Shown here piece by piece: positions 35,764 through 44,719 of a DNA stretch of 64,000 bases. Under the pieces are notes generated by a model that saw only the letters and a program-made list of their open reading frames with translations, was not told the origin of the DNA and did not search any database. Origin of the DNA: Ruminococcus sp. (GTDB lineage Bacteria; Bacillota; Clostridia; Oscillospirales; Ruminococcaceae); contig JAFYUM010000033.1 in the NCBI GenBank assembly GCA_017558505.1, forward strand, positions 1 to 64,000. The letters run 5' to 3'. Each line of letters begins with the position of its first letter. Position 1 is the first letter of the stretch. Position numbers and translations under genes: made by a program.

Positions 35764-37578
35764 TTATTTAATTAGTTCTTTTCTCATCAGTATCAGATCG
35801 AACACATCAAGTTTGCCGTCAAGACAAAAGTCACCTTGAGCACCATTCCAAAGTTCAACATCAGTTGCTCCGAGAAGCCACCTCTGTAATGTAACTACAT
35901 CGGCAACGCTGAAAGATTCGTCGCCATTGACATTACCCGATACTTCAATCTTTATTTCAAATATAAGATCCATTGAGTCGTTGCTGTAATAGATAACCTC
36001 CGGCTCATCTCCGGTAGTAAATTCAAATAGATCGGCGGATTTATAAAGACGTGCCAGATCTTTATTTTCGAGTATATAATAATTGGAATCAACAGTAAAA
36101 AACGGCCCTGTATACATCCAGCCGCCAGGCACACTGGAATTTTTTATACCAATACTCGTACCAAATTTGAATCTGTGAAGCTTTAACACTTCGTCGGGAA
36201 TCAGTTCGCCTGTATCCTTGTCATATATAATAACTCTTGTTGCACCGTCAGGAACAGGAGGTTCAGGATACTTTTCATAACTCATTTTACAAGTAACTCT
36301 GATGCGCTTTTCTTCCTTGGCTGTAACTTCAAAACCGTGGAAATCATAGTAGCCGTTCTCCGCTTTTATATCGAAAGAATAGTCGCACTCCGTATCATAG
36401 ACACTCATTGAGTCAACCGTACACGGATTTGAGTAAACAGGAAATAATTCACTCAGACAATCTCCATCATGACTATTGGTGCTTTTTACGAATGATGAGT
36501 TTTCGGGAATGTCAATAAGATCTCCTGTATTTATATCTATAAATGTAATTTCTGTACAGCCGCTTGAAAAATCCTCGATTTCAGTGCAGTTGTTTCTGAT
36601 TTCGTAAATGCCGTATGTGGTATCAAAAGGAGGTTCATCAGACCACTGCTTGCCCACAGTCCATTTAACATCAACTACACCATCAGCAGTCGGCTCATAT
36701 ACTATAACATAAGAAGAACCTCTGCCGCTTGGCGGTTCTACCTTTGACCGCAGATTAAATCCGTTGCAGTCGGATTCCATAAGATATTCAATTTCGCCAT
36801 CACCGTTCTGCTCCATTTCCAGAGAAGCTCCCGTGCTTGCATTCACACTTGCACAATATGCGATGTGCTGAGTTTGGGTATAAGGATTGGAATAAACACA
36901 GGCAGCACTGGCAGCAAGAGTAGATTTATGACTATAGCTTTTAAGCCAATTATATTCAGCAGGGCAGTCGGGAAGCCAATTGTAAATATCAGTTTGTTCA
37001 ATGAAACCGCTTGGATTTTCAAAGGTGAATGTATCAACTATCTTTTTCTTATAACCTGCACCAAGGTCTTCTATCCATTCTACCGTCAGGTCGTGTCCCT
37101 CCAGTACTCGGAACATCTGGACTTTAAAGACGTACTGCAATTCACGGTCCTTATACTTTTCAAAAAAGCTGTAATCGTCGGTGGAAACACCTAATTTATT
37201 GCATAATTCTTCATATTCTGCAAGAGCTTCATCATCATTCGGGTCGGGCTGTTCGGGAATTTCAAGTTCAAATACTGCCGTATCTGTACAAGCAGGGGTG
37301 TTGATCATTGCCATACTTCCCGAATAGGAAGTTCTGTATATGTCTTTTTCATCAAGCCGCATTGGTCTTACTACACAAATGAAATTATCCTCAACGTGAG
37401 TTTTTCCATAGGTGTTGTAGAATTCCATTGCCTCGATAAAATTCATTGGCGTCCAGTCGGGGAGAGTGCCGATAGCTGATTCCATTGAAGTATCATCAGT
37501 GGCAAGTACAGACGGTATTGCCGTTGAAGATGCAAGCATCATACCTGCTGTTAGTAAGGATAAAAGTTTGTTTTTCAT
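35764..37578 (-). CDS. Secreted dockerin protein of unknown function
   Basis: 604 residues. A signal peptide (about 1-26, ending near PSVLA) leads to some 500 residues that I cannot assign. They contain scattered Cys, beta-rich segments and short repeats of the pattern TRVIIYDKDTGELI / ITFIDINTGDLIDI, which look like small beta-domains. The C-terminus is a type I dockerin (NVNGDESFSVADVVTLQRWLL and CLDGKLDVFDLILMRKELI), two Ca-binding loops. GGAGG lies before the ATG, and only 18 bases separate it from the DUF3021 gene, so it is transcribed with the LytTR regulator pair. Likely a scaffoldin-bound extracellular protein. Confidence 0.88.
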   Translation of the reverse strand: MKNKLLSLLTAGMMLASSTAIPSVLATDDTSMESAIGTLPDWTPMNFIEAMEFYNTYGKTHVEDNFICVVRPMRLDEKDIYRTSYSGSMAMINTPACTDTAVFELEIPEQPDPNDDEALAEYEELCNKLGVSTDDYSFFEKYKDRELQYVFKVQMFRVLEGHDLTVEWIEDLGAGYKKKIVDTFTFENPSGFIEQTDIYNWLPDCPAEYNWLKSYSHKSTLAASAACVYSNPYTQTQHIAYCASVNASTGASLEMEQNGDGEIEYLMESDCNGFNLRSKVEPPSGRGSSYVIVYEPTADGVVDVKWTVGKQWSDEPPFDTTYGIYEIRNNCTEIEDFSSGCTEITFIDINTGDLIDIPENSSFVKSTNSHDGDCLSELFPVYSNPCTVDSMSVYDTECDYSFDIKAENGYYDFHGFEVTAKEEKRIRVTCKMSYEKYPEPPVPDGATRVIIYDKDTGELIPDEVLKLHRFKFGTSIGIKNSSVPGGWMYTGPFFTVDSNYYILENKDLARLYKSADLFEFTTGDEPEVIYYSNDSMDLIFEIKIEVSGNVNGDESFSVADVVTLQRWLLGATDVELWNGAQGDFCLDGKLDVFDLILMRKELIK

Positions 37579-37596
37579 AATTATTCCTCCGTTCTG

Positions 37597-38019
37597 TTAT
37601 TTTTTAGGGTAACGCTGTTTAAGTTGCTTATTCATCAGTGCAGCGTGTTTCATATCCACAATGTAGTGAACAAAGCAGGTAAATAAGTATATGAAAACAA
37701 CTGCGAGAAACGTCAGTATTGTTGAAAATGCGGTGATTTTATACCAGCCAAAAACATTTATCAGAAGCAATGTTATAACGAATATAAGCAGATAGTGTGC
37801 AACCCACAGCAGTAATAATATTCTGCCGTTTCTTATATCAAGGCAAACAAGAAAAGCAGACGGCAAAGCGGTAATAGCACCGCTGAGAAGTATTTCCCAC
37901 AATATTACGCTGTCCATTTGCTGACCTGTAATTGTCATGTATACAGCGGTTACAATCAGAACGGCTGTTGTAATATTCACGAAATAATGCAATAATGAAG
38001 CAAAAAATTCTTTTATCAT
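37597..38019 (-). CDS. DUF3021-family membrane protein
   Basis: 140 residues with four predicted membrane segments and a basic C-terminus (KQLKQRYPKK). Such proteins are almost always encoded next to a LytTR regulator and are thought to modulate it at the membrane; the mechanism is not settled. The start overlaps the LytTR stop by four bases. Assignment rests on topology, size and neighbour. Confidence 0.82.
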   Translation of the reverse strand: MIKEFFASLLHYFVNITTAVLIVTAVYMTITGQQMDSVILWEILLSGAITALPSAFLVCLDIRNGRILLLLWVAHYLLIFVITLLLINVFGWYKITAFSTILTFLAVVFIYLFTCFVHYIVDMKHAALMNKQLKQRYPKK

Positions 38020-38468
38020 AGTCGTACCTCCTGAATGCCGAGACGTGTTTTTAGGTCTCGGATATATTGCCGTGAAATTATAACATTTTCACCATTTTTT
38101 AAATGTGCCTCCATTTTACCGCTGAAAAGAGGCGTAAGATATTCTATTTTTTCCAGATTTACAATCATTGATTTTGAACATCTTGCAAAATCCAATGAAG
38201 AAAACTGATTTTCCAGTTCATAAAGCTTATATTTTATCTCATAAACATCGGAATGGCAATAGGCGAAAACACGGTTTTCATTTGCTTCAAAGTAATAGAC
38301 GTCAGAATAATTAAGACGAACAATTTTATTATCAAGATATCCAATCAGCTCCGTAGAGGAATTCTGGAATGAAAGTAACATCGAAATCAACTGCTGGTCA
38401 GGTGAAGTGCATCTTATGATTATTGTATCTTCCTCATTTGGTTGAGGGGATTCGATTATAATTTTCAT
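38016..38468 (-). CDS. LytTR-domain DNA-binding regulator
   Basis: 150 residues from the ATG at 38468, where AGGAGG is placed correctly; a longer frame upstream runs through the promoter. There is no receiver domain. The LytTR domain spans about residues 45-150: DVYYFEANENRVFAY, FARCSKSMIVNLEKIEYL and VIISRQYIRDLKTRL. This stand-alone type is typical of LytTR-DUF3021 pairs and usually autoregulates its own operon, which here includes a dockerin protein. Confidence 0.92.
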   Translation of the reverse strand: MKIIIESPQPNEEDTIIIRCTSPDQQLISMLLSFQNSSTELIGYLDNKIVRLNYSDVYYFEANENRVFAYCHSDVYEIKYKLYELENQFSSLDFARCSKSMIVNLEKIEYLTPLFSGKMEAHLKNGENVIISRQYIRDLKTRLGIQEVRL

Positions 38469-38509
38469 TATCGACCTCCTAAAATATAGATTTAGTAACC
38501 TCTGTTTAT

Positions 38510-38539
38510 ATTTTAGCACATACAATAAAATATTGTCAA
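38510..38539 (-). promoter_or_regulatory. Promoter of LytTR-DUF3021-dockerin operon
   Basis: Minus-strand TTGACA and TAAAAT with an 18-bp spacer; it diverges from the plus-strand promoter at 38602. Confidence 0.7.
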
Positions 38540-38601
38540 TACATCTTAATGCTGAAAATAAGCAACTTACCCCCATATACACATCTAAAGGGCACCTCTG
38601 A

Positions 38602-38630
38602 TTGACTTTTAGCCCTGAATAGTGTATAAT
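38602..38630 (+). promoter_or_regulatory. Promoter of VUT-SDR operon
   Basis: TTGACT and TATAAT with a 17-bp spacer. The leader is only about 23 nt, too short for a riboswitch. Confidence 0.85.
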
Positions 38631-38659
38631 AAAGAAAATCATATTAAGAAGGTTTTTTG

Positions 38660-39397
38660 ATGAAAAAATTACAGGATTTTAATAGGGAAGCGGGAATATT
38701 GCTGAAATCCATACCTGCCACAGTTGTAACGCTGTTTGCGGTAAGTGTTGTATCTATGAATTTGCTTGCAAATAAAACATTGCTCCAGCTCGACTGGATA
38801 GCCCTTGACGGTGGTATACTAATCTCATGGCTCTCATTTATGTGTATGGATATAATTACAAAGCATTTCGGCCCAAAAGCGTCGTCGATTATTTCACTTC
38901 ATGCGGTATCAATCAATCTGTTGACCTGCCTTATTTTTTTCGTGGCAAGCATTATCCCGTCAACAGCAGATAATTACGCTGCTTTTGACAGTATTTTTGG
39001 CGGTACATGGTTTGTTCTTCTTGGAAGTACAGTAGCATTTCTTGCTTCCGCTGTAATAAATAATATTTTAAATCATATTATCGGAAAATGCTTCCGAAAA
39101 AATCCGGACGGTAAGCTTGCCTATGCTATGCGAAGCTATATTTCAACTTTTATCGGACAATTTCTTGATAATTTTATATTTTCAATTATTGTATTTGTGT
39201 TTTTTGCACCGATTTTCTGGGACGGCTTCTGCTGGACAGTTCTTCAATGTACAAGCTGTGCCTTGACAGGCGCTTTGGCGGAATTGCTTATGGAAATTAT
39301 TTTTTCTTCTATAGGGTACCGTATTACGCAGAAATGGAAAGCTGAAAACATAGGCAGGGATTATTTCGATTACATTGAAAGGATGAAGCAGCAATGA
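38660..39397 (+). CDS. VUT/queuosine-precursor-transporter family protein
   Basis: 245 residues from ATG 38660 (AAGAAGG seven bases upstream). About six membrane helices and the internal WLSFMCMDIITKHFGPKASS and AYAMRSYISTFIGQFLDNFI segments match the DUF165/VUT family (YhhQ-like), energy-independent uptake proteins for queuosine precursors or related compounds. No queuosine genes are near, so the substrate is uncertain. The stop overlaps the next ATG. Confidence 0.85.
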   Translation: MKKLQDFNREAGILLKSIPATVVTLFAVSVVSMNLLANKTLLQLDWIALDGGILISWLSFMCMDIITKHFGPKASSIISLHAVSINLLTCLIFFVASIIPSTADNYAAFDSIFGGTWFVLLGSTVAFLASAVINNILNHIIGKCFRKNPDGKLAYAMRSYISTFIGQFLDNFIFSIIVFVFFAPIFWDGFCWTVLQCTSCALTGALAELLMEIIFSSIGYRITQKWKAENIGRDYFDYIERMKQQ

Positions 39398-40047
39398 AAA
39401 TATTGGTTACAGGTACATCACAGGGTATCGGAAAAGCCATAGCAGAGATTTTTCTGGAGAAAGGTCATACTGTTATGGGAATTGACCGACAAATCGGCAG
39501 TATTGACAACGACAATTATACCCATTATCAGTGCGATGTGAGAGATAAGGAAAAGCTTCCTGAAATAGAGGGTATTGACATACTTATAAATAATGCAGGG
39601 ACACAGAATGAACAAGATATTGACATTAATCTTAAAGCGTTAATCTATATAACTGAAAAATACGGTATTCAACCTCATATAAAGTCAATTCTGAATATCG
39701 GCTCCGCAAGTGGTCACACAGGGGCGGAATTTCCCGAATACTGTGCAAGCAAGGGGGGAGTTCTTGCTTATACTAAGAATGTTGCTATACGTATTGCTCC
39801 ATATGGTGCAACCTGCAACAGTCTTGATCCGGGTGGTGTTATTACTCCACTCAATGAGTGTGTAATAAATGATCCTGTACTTTGGCAGCAGATAATGGAT
39901 GAAACTCCGCTGAAGAAGTGGGCGACAGTTGAAGAAATTGCACAGTGGGCATATTTTCTTACGGTTACAAATACATTCTGTACAGGTCAGAATATTCTTG
40001 TAGACGGCGGTGAGTCAATTAATTACCACTTTATCTGGAAAGAATGA
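39394..40047 (+). CDS. SDR-family oxidoreductase
   Basis: 217 residues. The Rossmann start TGTSQGIGKAIAEIF binds NAD(P), DILINNAGTQNE stabilises the sheet, and the catalytic Ser-Tyr-Lys are seen in NIGSASGHTGAEFPEYCASKGG. CTGQNILVDGGESI ends the fold. Classical short-chain dehydrogenase; substrate unknown. A second SDR gene lies in the same operon. Confidence 0.9.
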   Translation: MKILVTGTSQGIGKAIAEIFLEKGHTVMGIDRQIGSIDNDNYTHYQCDVRDKEKLPEIEGIDILINNAGTQNEQDIDINLKALIYITEKYGIQPHIKSILNIGSASGHTGAEFPEYCASKGGVLAYTKNVAIRIAPYGATCNSLDPGGVITPLNECVINDPVLWQQIMDETPLKKWATVEEIAQWAYFLTVTNTFCTGQNILVDGGESINYHFIWKE

Positions 40048-40089
40048 AAGAGAAATATACATATAATCGTTTTTCAGAGGAGGTGCAGA

Positions 40090-40530
40090 ATGAAAATATA
40101 CATAGACGCTGACGGATGTCCCGTGGTGCGGAATACATTGAAAATTGCAGAAAAGTATAATATTCCCTGTGTGATTATCTGCGATACTGCCCATAGAATT
40201 GAGCTTGACGGTGCTGAAACAATTGTGGTGTCACAGGGGGCGGACAGCGTGGATTTCCGACTTGTGAATTTAATCAGCAGGGGAGATATAGTTATTACGC
40301 AGGATTACGGTCTTGCGGCAATGTGTCTTGGTAAGAATGCCGTTGTTCTGCATCAGGATGGTAAACGATATACAGAGGAAAATATAAGCGGACTGCTCGA
40401 ATTTCGTGCTATCGGCAAAAAAATCCGCAGAAGCGGCGGCAGAACAAAAGGAATGTCAAAACGGACTGCACAGCAGGATATAGATTTTGAAAAGGCACTG
40501 GATAATATTTTAAGGAGTGAAAAACAATGA
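40090..40530 (+). CDS. YaiI/YqxD family protein (DUF188)
   Basis: 146 residues. IYIDADGCPVVRNTLKIAEK, a DIVITQDYGLAAMCL motif and the Gly/Arg-rich KKIRRSGGRTKGMSKRTAQQ match UPF0178, whose acidic residues suggest a PIN-like nuclease fold; activity has not been established. AGAGGAGG precedes the ATG, and the stop overlaps the next start. Confidence 0.9.
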   Translation: MKIYIDADGCPVVRNTLKIAEKYNIPCVIICDTAHRIELDGAETIVVSQGADSVDFRLVNLISRGDIVITQDYGLAAMCLGKNAVVLHQDGKRYTEENISGLLEFRAIGKKIRRSGGRTKGMSKRTAQQDIDFEKALDNILRSEKQ

Positions 40531-41285
40531 TTCATCAGATGAAATTACAGAATAAGCCCTTTATGAAAATAAAGAACGGCAGCAAGACAATTGAACTTCG
40601 CCTTAATGATGAAAAGCGTCAGCTTGTAAAGGTAGGGGATTTTATTGAGTTCAGCAGAATTGATAATCCGAACGAAAAAATACAGACAAGAGTAACTGCA
40701 CTTCACAGATTTGACTCGTTTCAGGAACTTTTTGCGTCATTGCCTAAGGAAAAGTTCGGCTTTGCCTCTGATGAGATGCTTCCACCGGATTATATGTACG
40801 CCTACTATTCCCGTGAAAAGCAGGAGAAGTATGGTGTTCTCGGCATTGAACTGCGTATGACGCAGCTTCAGAGATTCATTGACGCACAGGATTATGGCTA
40901 TAACTGGGGCGATACTTATGAAACAGCCTTTAAGGAAATCAGACAGGGGAAAAAATGCAGTTGTTGGATGTGGTATGTGTTTCCCCAGATTAAGGGGCTT
41001 GGTTTGAGCCAAACTACAATTTTATTCTCTATAAATGATATTGAAGAAGCAAGGGATTATTATGCACATCCCGTTCTCAATAAAAGACTTGTTGAAATTA
41101 CAGAGGCATTGCTTGATATTGAAACAAATGATCCTATGGTAGTTTTCGGTAATCCCGACGCATACAAGCTCCGTTCATGTATGACGCTTTTTAAATATGC
41201 TGTACCTGATAATGATTTGTTCCAGCAGGTGCTTGATAAATTCTGCTGCGGCAAAGAAGATGATAAAACTTTGGAAAACCTTTAG
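40527..41285 (+). CDS. ASCH-DUF1810 fusion protein
   Basis: 252 residues in two parts. Residues 1 to about 110 look like an ASCH domain, a PUA-like RNA/nucleotide-binding fold: MKLQNKPFMKIKNGSKTIEL, VKVGDFIEF and YGVLGIELR. Residues about 113-250 match DUF1810: RFIDAQ, CWMWYVFPQIKGLGLS, DIEEARDYYAHPVLNKRL and VVFGNPDAYKLRSCMTLF. The junction is continuous, with no stop or internal ribosome-binding site. Neither domain has a defined reaction, so function is unknown; RNA or nucleotide binding is a guess from the ASCH part. Four-base overlap with the YaiI-like gene. Confidence 0.83.
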   Translation: MIHQMKLQNKPFMKIKNGSKTIELRLNDEKRQLVKVGDFIEFSRIDNPNEKIQTRVTALHRFDSFQELFASLPKEKFGFASDEMLPPDYMYAYYSREKQEKYGVLGIELRMTQLQRFIDAQDYGYNWGDTYETAFKEIRQGKKCSCWMWYVFPQIKGLGLSQTTILFSINDIEEARDYYAHPVLNKRLVEITEALLDIETNDPMVVFGNPDAYKLRSCMTLFKYAVPDNDLFQQVLDKFCCGKEDDKTLENL

Positions 41286-41305
41286 AGATACTCGGAGTGT
41301 AAGAA

Positions 41306-42016
41306 ATGAATACATTTGAGAATAAAGTTGTTGTAATTACAGGCGGTGCAAATGGTATCGGTAAATGTATTGCAGAGGAATTCAGGAAAAACGGTGCTGT
41401 TGTATATATAATCGACAAGGCTGAGGGCAATCATTATGTAGGCGATATTGCAGATAAATCAACGCTTGAAGCCTTTGCAAAATCAGTACTCTCACAGCAC
41501 GATAAAGTTGACTATCTCATAAATAATGCCCTGCCTGTTATGAAAGGCATTGATGACTGTACATATGAGGAATTTCAGTATGCAATGGCAGTTGGTGTTA
41601 CTGCACCATTTTATCTGTCAAAGTTGTTTGCTTCTCATTTTAACGAAGACGGTTCTATAATTAATATTTCCTCATCCCGTGACAGAATGAGCCAGCCTCA
41701 GACGGAAAGCTATACTGCTGCAAAGGGTGGTATTGCGGCTCTGACTCACGCTCTTGCGGTAAGTCTTGCAGGAAAGGTGCGTGTGAATTCTATTTCCCCA
41801 GGCTGGATTGATATAGCTTATACCGTGTACAAAGGTGCCGATGCTGTTCAGCAGCCTGCTGGCAGAGTGGGAAATCCTCTTGATATTGCCAATATGGTGC
41901 TGTTTCTCTGCTCAGATAAGGCTGGATTTATTACGGGCGAGAATATCTGTATTGACGGTGGTATGACTAAGCAGATGATTTATCACGGGGATAATGGGTG
42001 GAATTTAACTGAATAA
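41306..42016 (+). CDS. SDR-family oxidoreductase
   Basis: 236 residues. TGGANGIGKCIAEEF (cofactor loop), YLINNALP, the catalytic ISSSRDRMSQPQTESYTAAK and the end motif ITGENICIDGGM place it in the classical SDR family. It shares the operon with the SDR at 39394 but the two are not close copies. Substrate unknown. Confidence 0.9.
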   Translation: MNTFENKVVVITGGANGIGKCIAEEFRKNGAVVYIIDKAEGNHYVGDIADKSTLEAFAKSVLSQHDKVDYLINNALPVMKGIDDCTYEEFQYAMAVGVTAPFYLSKLFASHFNEDGSIINISSSRDRMSQPQTESYTAAKGGIAALTHALAVSLAGKVRVNSISPGWIDIAYTVYKGADAVQQPAGRVGNPLDIANMVLFLCSDKAGFITGENICIDGGMTKQMIYHGDNGWNLTE

Positions 42017-42040
42017 TAAGTTTACAAAGGAGAAGTTACA

Positions 42041-42421
42041 ATGATTAAAGGCATACATCACATTTCCATGAAATGTCAGAATGATGAGGAATACAGTAAG
42101 GTCCGCAGTTTCTATGCTGAAATACTGCAATTATCAGTTGTAAAGGAATGTGATGCCTGTATTCTGCTTGATACAGGAGCAGGCATTGTTGAGATTTTTC
42201 GTGATGGTACTGAATTTCCTGAAAAGGGAGTTATACGCCATTTTGCTTTTGCTGTGGACGATGTACAGGCTTGCGTTGATGCAGTTGAAGCGGCAGGCTA
42301 TGAGGTCTTTATTGCACCTAAAACAGTAAATATCGGTGGTGACTCATCGTTTCCTGCAACAATTGCATTCTGTTACGGACCACTTGGCGAGGAAATTGAA
42401 TTTTTCTGTCAAGGGTGGTAA
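42041..42421 (+). CDS. VOC-family (glyoxalase-like) protein
   Basis: 126 residues, two beta-alpha-beta-beta-beta units. Possible metal ligands are His in KGIHHISM, Glu in GIVEIF, His in IRHFAFAVDD and Glu in EEIEFFCQG. The family includes glyoxalase I, dioxygenases and resistance proteins; nothing here narrows it. AAAGGAG precedes the ATG. Confidence 0.88.
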   Translation: MIKGIHHISMKCQNDEEYSKVRSFYAEILQLSVVKECDACILLDTGAGIVEIFRDGTEFPEKGVIRHFAFAVDDVQACVDAVEAAGYEVFIAPKTVNIGGDSSFPATIAFCYGPLGEEIEFFCQGW

Positions 42422-42423
42422 AA

Positions 42424-42927
42424 ATGGGATTTGAGAAAATAATTGTTATCGGCAGCCCCGGTGCCGGAAAAAGCAAATTTGCAAGAAAGCTTTGCAGCAT
42501 TACGGGCTTGCCTTTACACTACCTTGATATGCTGTGGTATAAACCTGACAGAACACATGTTTCCCGTGAGGAATTTGATGAAAAGCTGGAAGAAATTCTT
42601 GATACAGCTAAATGGATTATTGACGGCAATTATCAGCGTACTCTTGAACGTCGTTTGCAGATGTGCGATACAGTGTTTTTGCTTGATTATCCGCTTGAAC
42701 AATGTCTTGCAGGTGCAGAGGAACGAGTCGGAGTGAAACGGGAAGAAATGCCATGGGTGGAGGAATCCTTTGATGATGATTTCAGACAGTGGATTATTGA
42801 TTTTCCGCAAATTCAATTGCCGCAGATTTATTCTTTGCTGTTTCAGTATAAGCAAGGCAGAGATATTATCATTTTAAAGTCAAGGGCTGAAACGGAGGAA
42901 TATATTGAATCTCTGATGCAGCCATAG
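42424..42927 (+). CDS. P-loop adenylate-kinase-like protein (FlaR type)
   Basis: 167 residues from ATG 42424. The Walker A loop is GSPGAGKSKFARKL; LPLHYLDMLWYKPD and WIIDGNYQRTLERRL are the typical blocks of the small topology-modulation/FlaR-like kinases, and FLLDYPLEQCL follows. The nucleotide or other acceptor is not known. Last gene of the operon; I see no strong terminator. Confidence 0.85.
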   Translation: MGFEKIIVIGSPGAGKSKFARKLCSITGLPLHYLDMLWYKPDRTHVSREEFDEKLEEILDTAKWIIDGNYQRTLERRLQMCDTVFLLDYPLEQCLAGAEERVGVKREEMPWVEESFDDDFRQWIIDFPQIQLPQIYSLLFQYKQGRDIIILKSRAETEEYIESLMQP

Positions 42928-43001
42928 CGTAATTAGAAAAAAACAAGAGTTAATCAGATAAGCAATAGTATATCATATTTTGCTGAAAAGTGCAAAATTA
43001 C

Positions 43002-43030
43002 TTGACAAAGTGAACAGGATAGTATATAAT
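43002..43030 (+). promoter_or_regulatory. Promoter of ATP synthase operon
   Basis: Consensus TTGACA and TATAAT with a 17-bp spacer, about 50 bp before the first gene. Confidence 0.9.
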
Positions 43031-43080
43031 ATTAAGAAAGTGTGTCTTGTAATCGGCACAAGAAAGGAAAAAGATAACTC

Positions 43081-43494
43081 ATGGCGAAAATAGACGATAC
43101 TGTTGTAAGGGAAACAAGGTATATCGCAGGTGTTGTTATAATACTGAGCGTTATAATGGAAGCAGTTTTCCTTATTATCGGTATGTGGAGTTATAAAGTT
43201 TTGCTGGGAAATATACTCGGAGGGACAGTTGCCGTTGTGAACTTCCTTCTCATGGGTATAACAGTTCAGAAGGCTGTTCAGAAGGATGAAAAGGATGCTG
43301 CAACCCTGATGAAGCTGTCACAGACATTGAGAAATATGATGCTTCTGATTGCGGCTGTGCTTGCGATCGCGCTTCCTTTTATAAATCCGGTGGCAGCAAT
43401 AATTCCCTTGTTCTTCCCTCGTATAGCTATCGCGCTGATACCTCTGCGCGACAGAAAAAATAACAACGGAAAGGAGAATGACAATGGAGAATGA
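43081..43494 (+). CDS. ATP synthase subunit I-like membrane protein
   Basis: 137 residues with four hydrophobic segments, at the AtpI position before atpB. AtpI proteins help assemble the c-ring. Identity comes from topology and place rather than from sequence motifs. A basic C-terminus (RDRKNNNGKENDNGE) overlaps the atpB ribosome-binding site. Confidence 0.75.
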   Translation: MAKIDDTVVRETRYIAGVVIILSVIMEAVFLIIGMWSYKVLLGNILGGTVAVVNFLLMGITVQKAVQKDEKDAATLMKLSQTLRNMMLLIAAVLAIALPFINPVAAIIPLFFPRIAIALIPLRDRKNNNGKENDNGE

Positions 43495-44368
43495 TAAACA
43501 GCGTTTCAAGCTGCTTGATACAGTATATATTGCAATGATGATTCTGCCGGTTGTTTTCGGAATTGTCCTGAAAATACTCACAACTCCGCTGAGTGAAGGT
43601 ATTTCCATATCGGGTGCAAAAATCTTCTTTACAATAAAGATGCCCATACAGGATTTACCTATAACTGAATCACAGGTACATTCATGGCTTGTAATGATAT
43701 CCATAACAGGACTGTGCCTGTTCCTCACCCACGGCTTAAAGGAAAAAGCAGATACAAAACGACAGCATATAGCTGAATGGATTGTGGAAAACACACAGAA
43801 GCTCGTCGATGGAAATATGGGCGAATATTTCAGCGGTTTTGCCCCATTTATAGCGGCAATCCTCGGACTTTCAGCTTTTTCAAGCTTACTTGCTCTGTTC
43901 GGGCTTTATGCCCCTACATCGGATGTAAACGTAACCGCAGGCTGGGCTATACTTGTATTCTTCCTTATAACATATTATAAGATGAAATGCGGCCCTGTCA
44001 TGTATGCAAAAAGCTTTGCTGATCCGCCTTTGCTTGCACCGCTTAACATTATCGGTGAAGTTGCAACCCCAATATCTATGGCTTTCCGTCATTACGGAAA
44101 CGTACTTTCAGGCTCAGTAATTTCTGTGCTTCTTGCGACAGGATTACAAGGGCTTTCTGCTATTGTATTCGGAAAACTCCCTGGATTTCTCGGAGAATTT
44201 CCATTCTTACAGATTGGTATTCCTGCTGTGCTGTCAGTGTATTTTGACGTGTTCAGCGGTTTATTACAAGCGTATATTTTTGCTATGCTGACGATGCTCT
44301 ATGTGGCAGGTGCTTTCAATGCCGATGAGTATTTCAGACGCAAGGCAATAAATAATGCAAAATCATAA
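43484..44368 (+). CDS. atpB: ATP synthase Fo subunit a
   Basis: 294 residues from ATG 43484, seven bases after AAGGAG; an ATG at 43478 is too close to it. Several membrane helices; the essential Arg lies in SMAFRHYGNVLSGSVI, the equivalent of the LRLFGN block. The order atpI-B-E-F-H-A-G-D-C is the standard F-type operon. Subunit a forms the ion half-channels against the c-ring. Confidence 0.95.
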   Translation: MENDKQRFKLLDTVYIAMMILPVVFGIVLKILTTPLSEGISISGAKIFFTIKMPIQDLPITESQVHSWLVMISITGLCLFLTHGLKEKADTKRQHIAEWIVENTQKLVDGNMGEYFSGFAPFIAAILGLSAFSSLLALFGLYAPTSDVNVTAGWAILVFFLITYYKMKCGPVMYAKSFADPPLLAPLNIIGEVATPISMAFRHYGNVLSGSVISVLLATGLQGLSAIVFGKLPGFLGEFPFLQIGIPAVLSVYFDVFSGLLQAYIFAMLTMLYVAGAFNADEYFRRKAINNAKS

Positions 44369-44396
44369 TCAAGGCGGTATTGCCTTAAATAATTAA

Positions 44397-44699
<303 letters not shown>

Positions 44700-44719
44700 T
44701 TAGATTTGAGGTTGATTCA

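Noticed and set aside
38631..38659. PreQ1-type riboswitch before the VUT transporter
   Set aside because: The leader is about 23 nt and holds no stem-loop of that kind.
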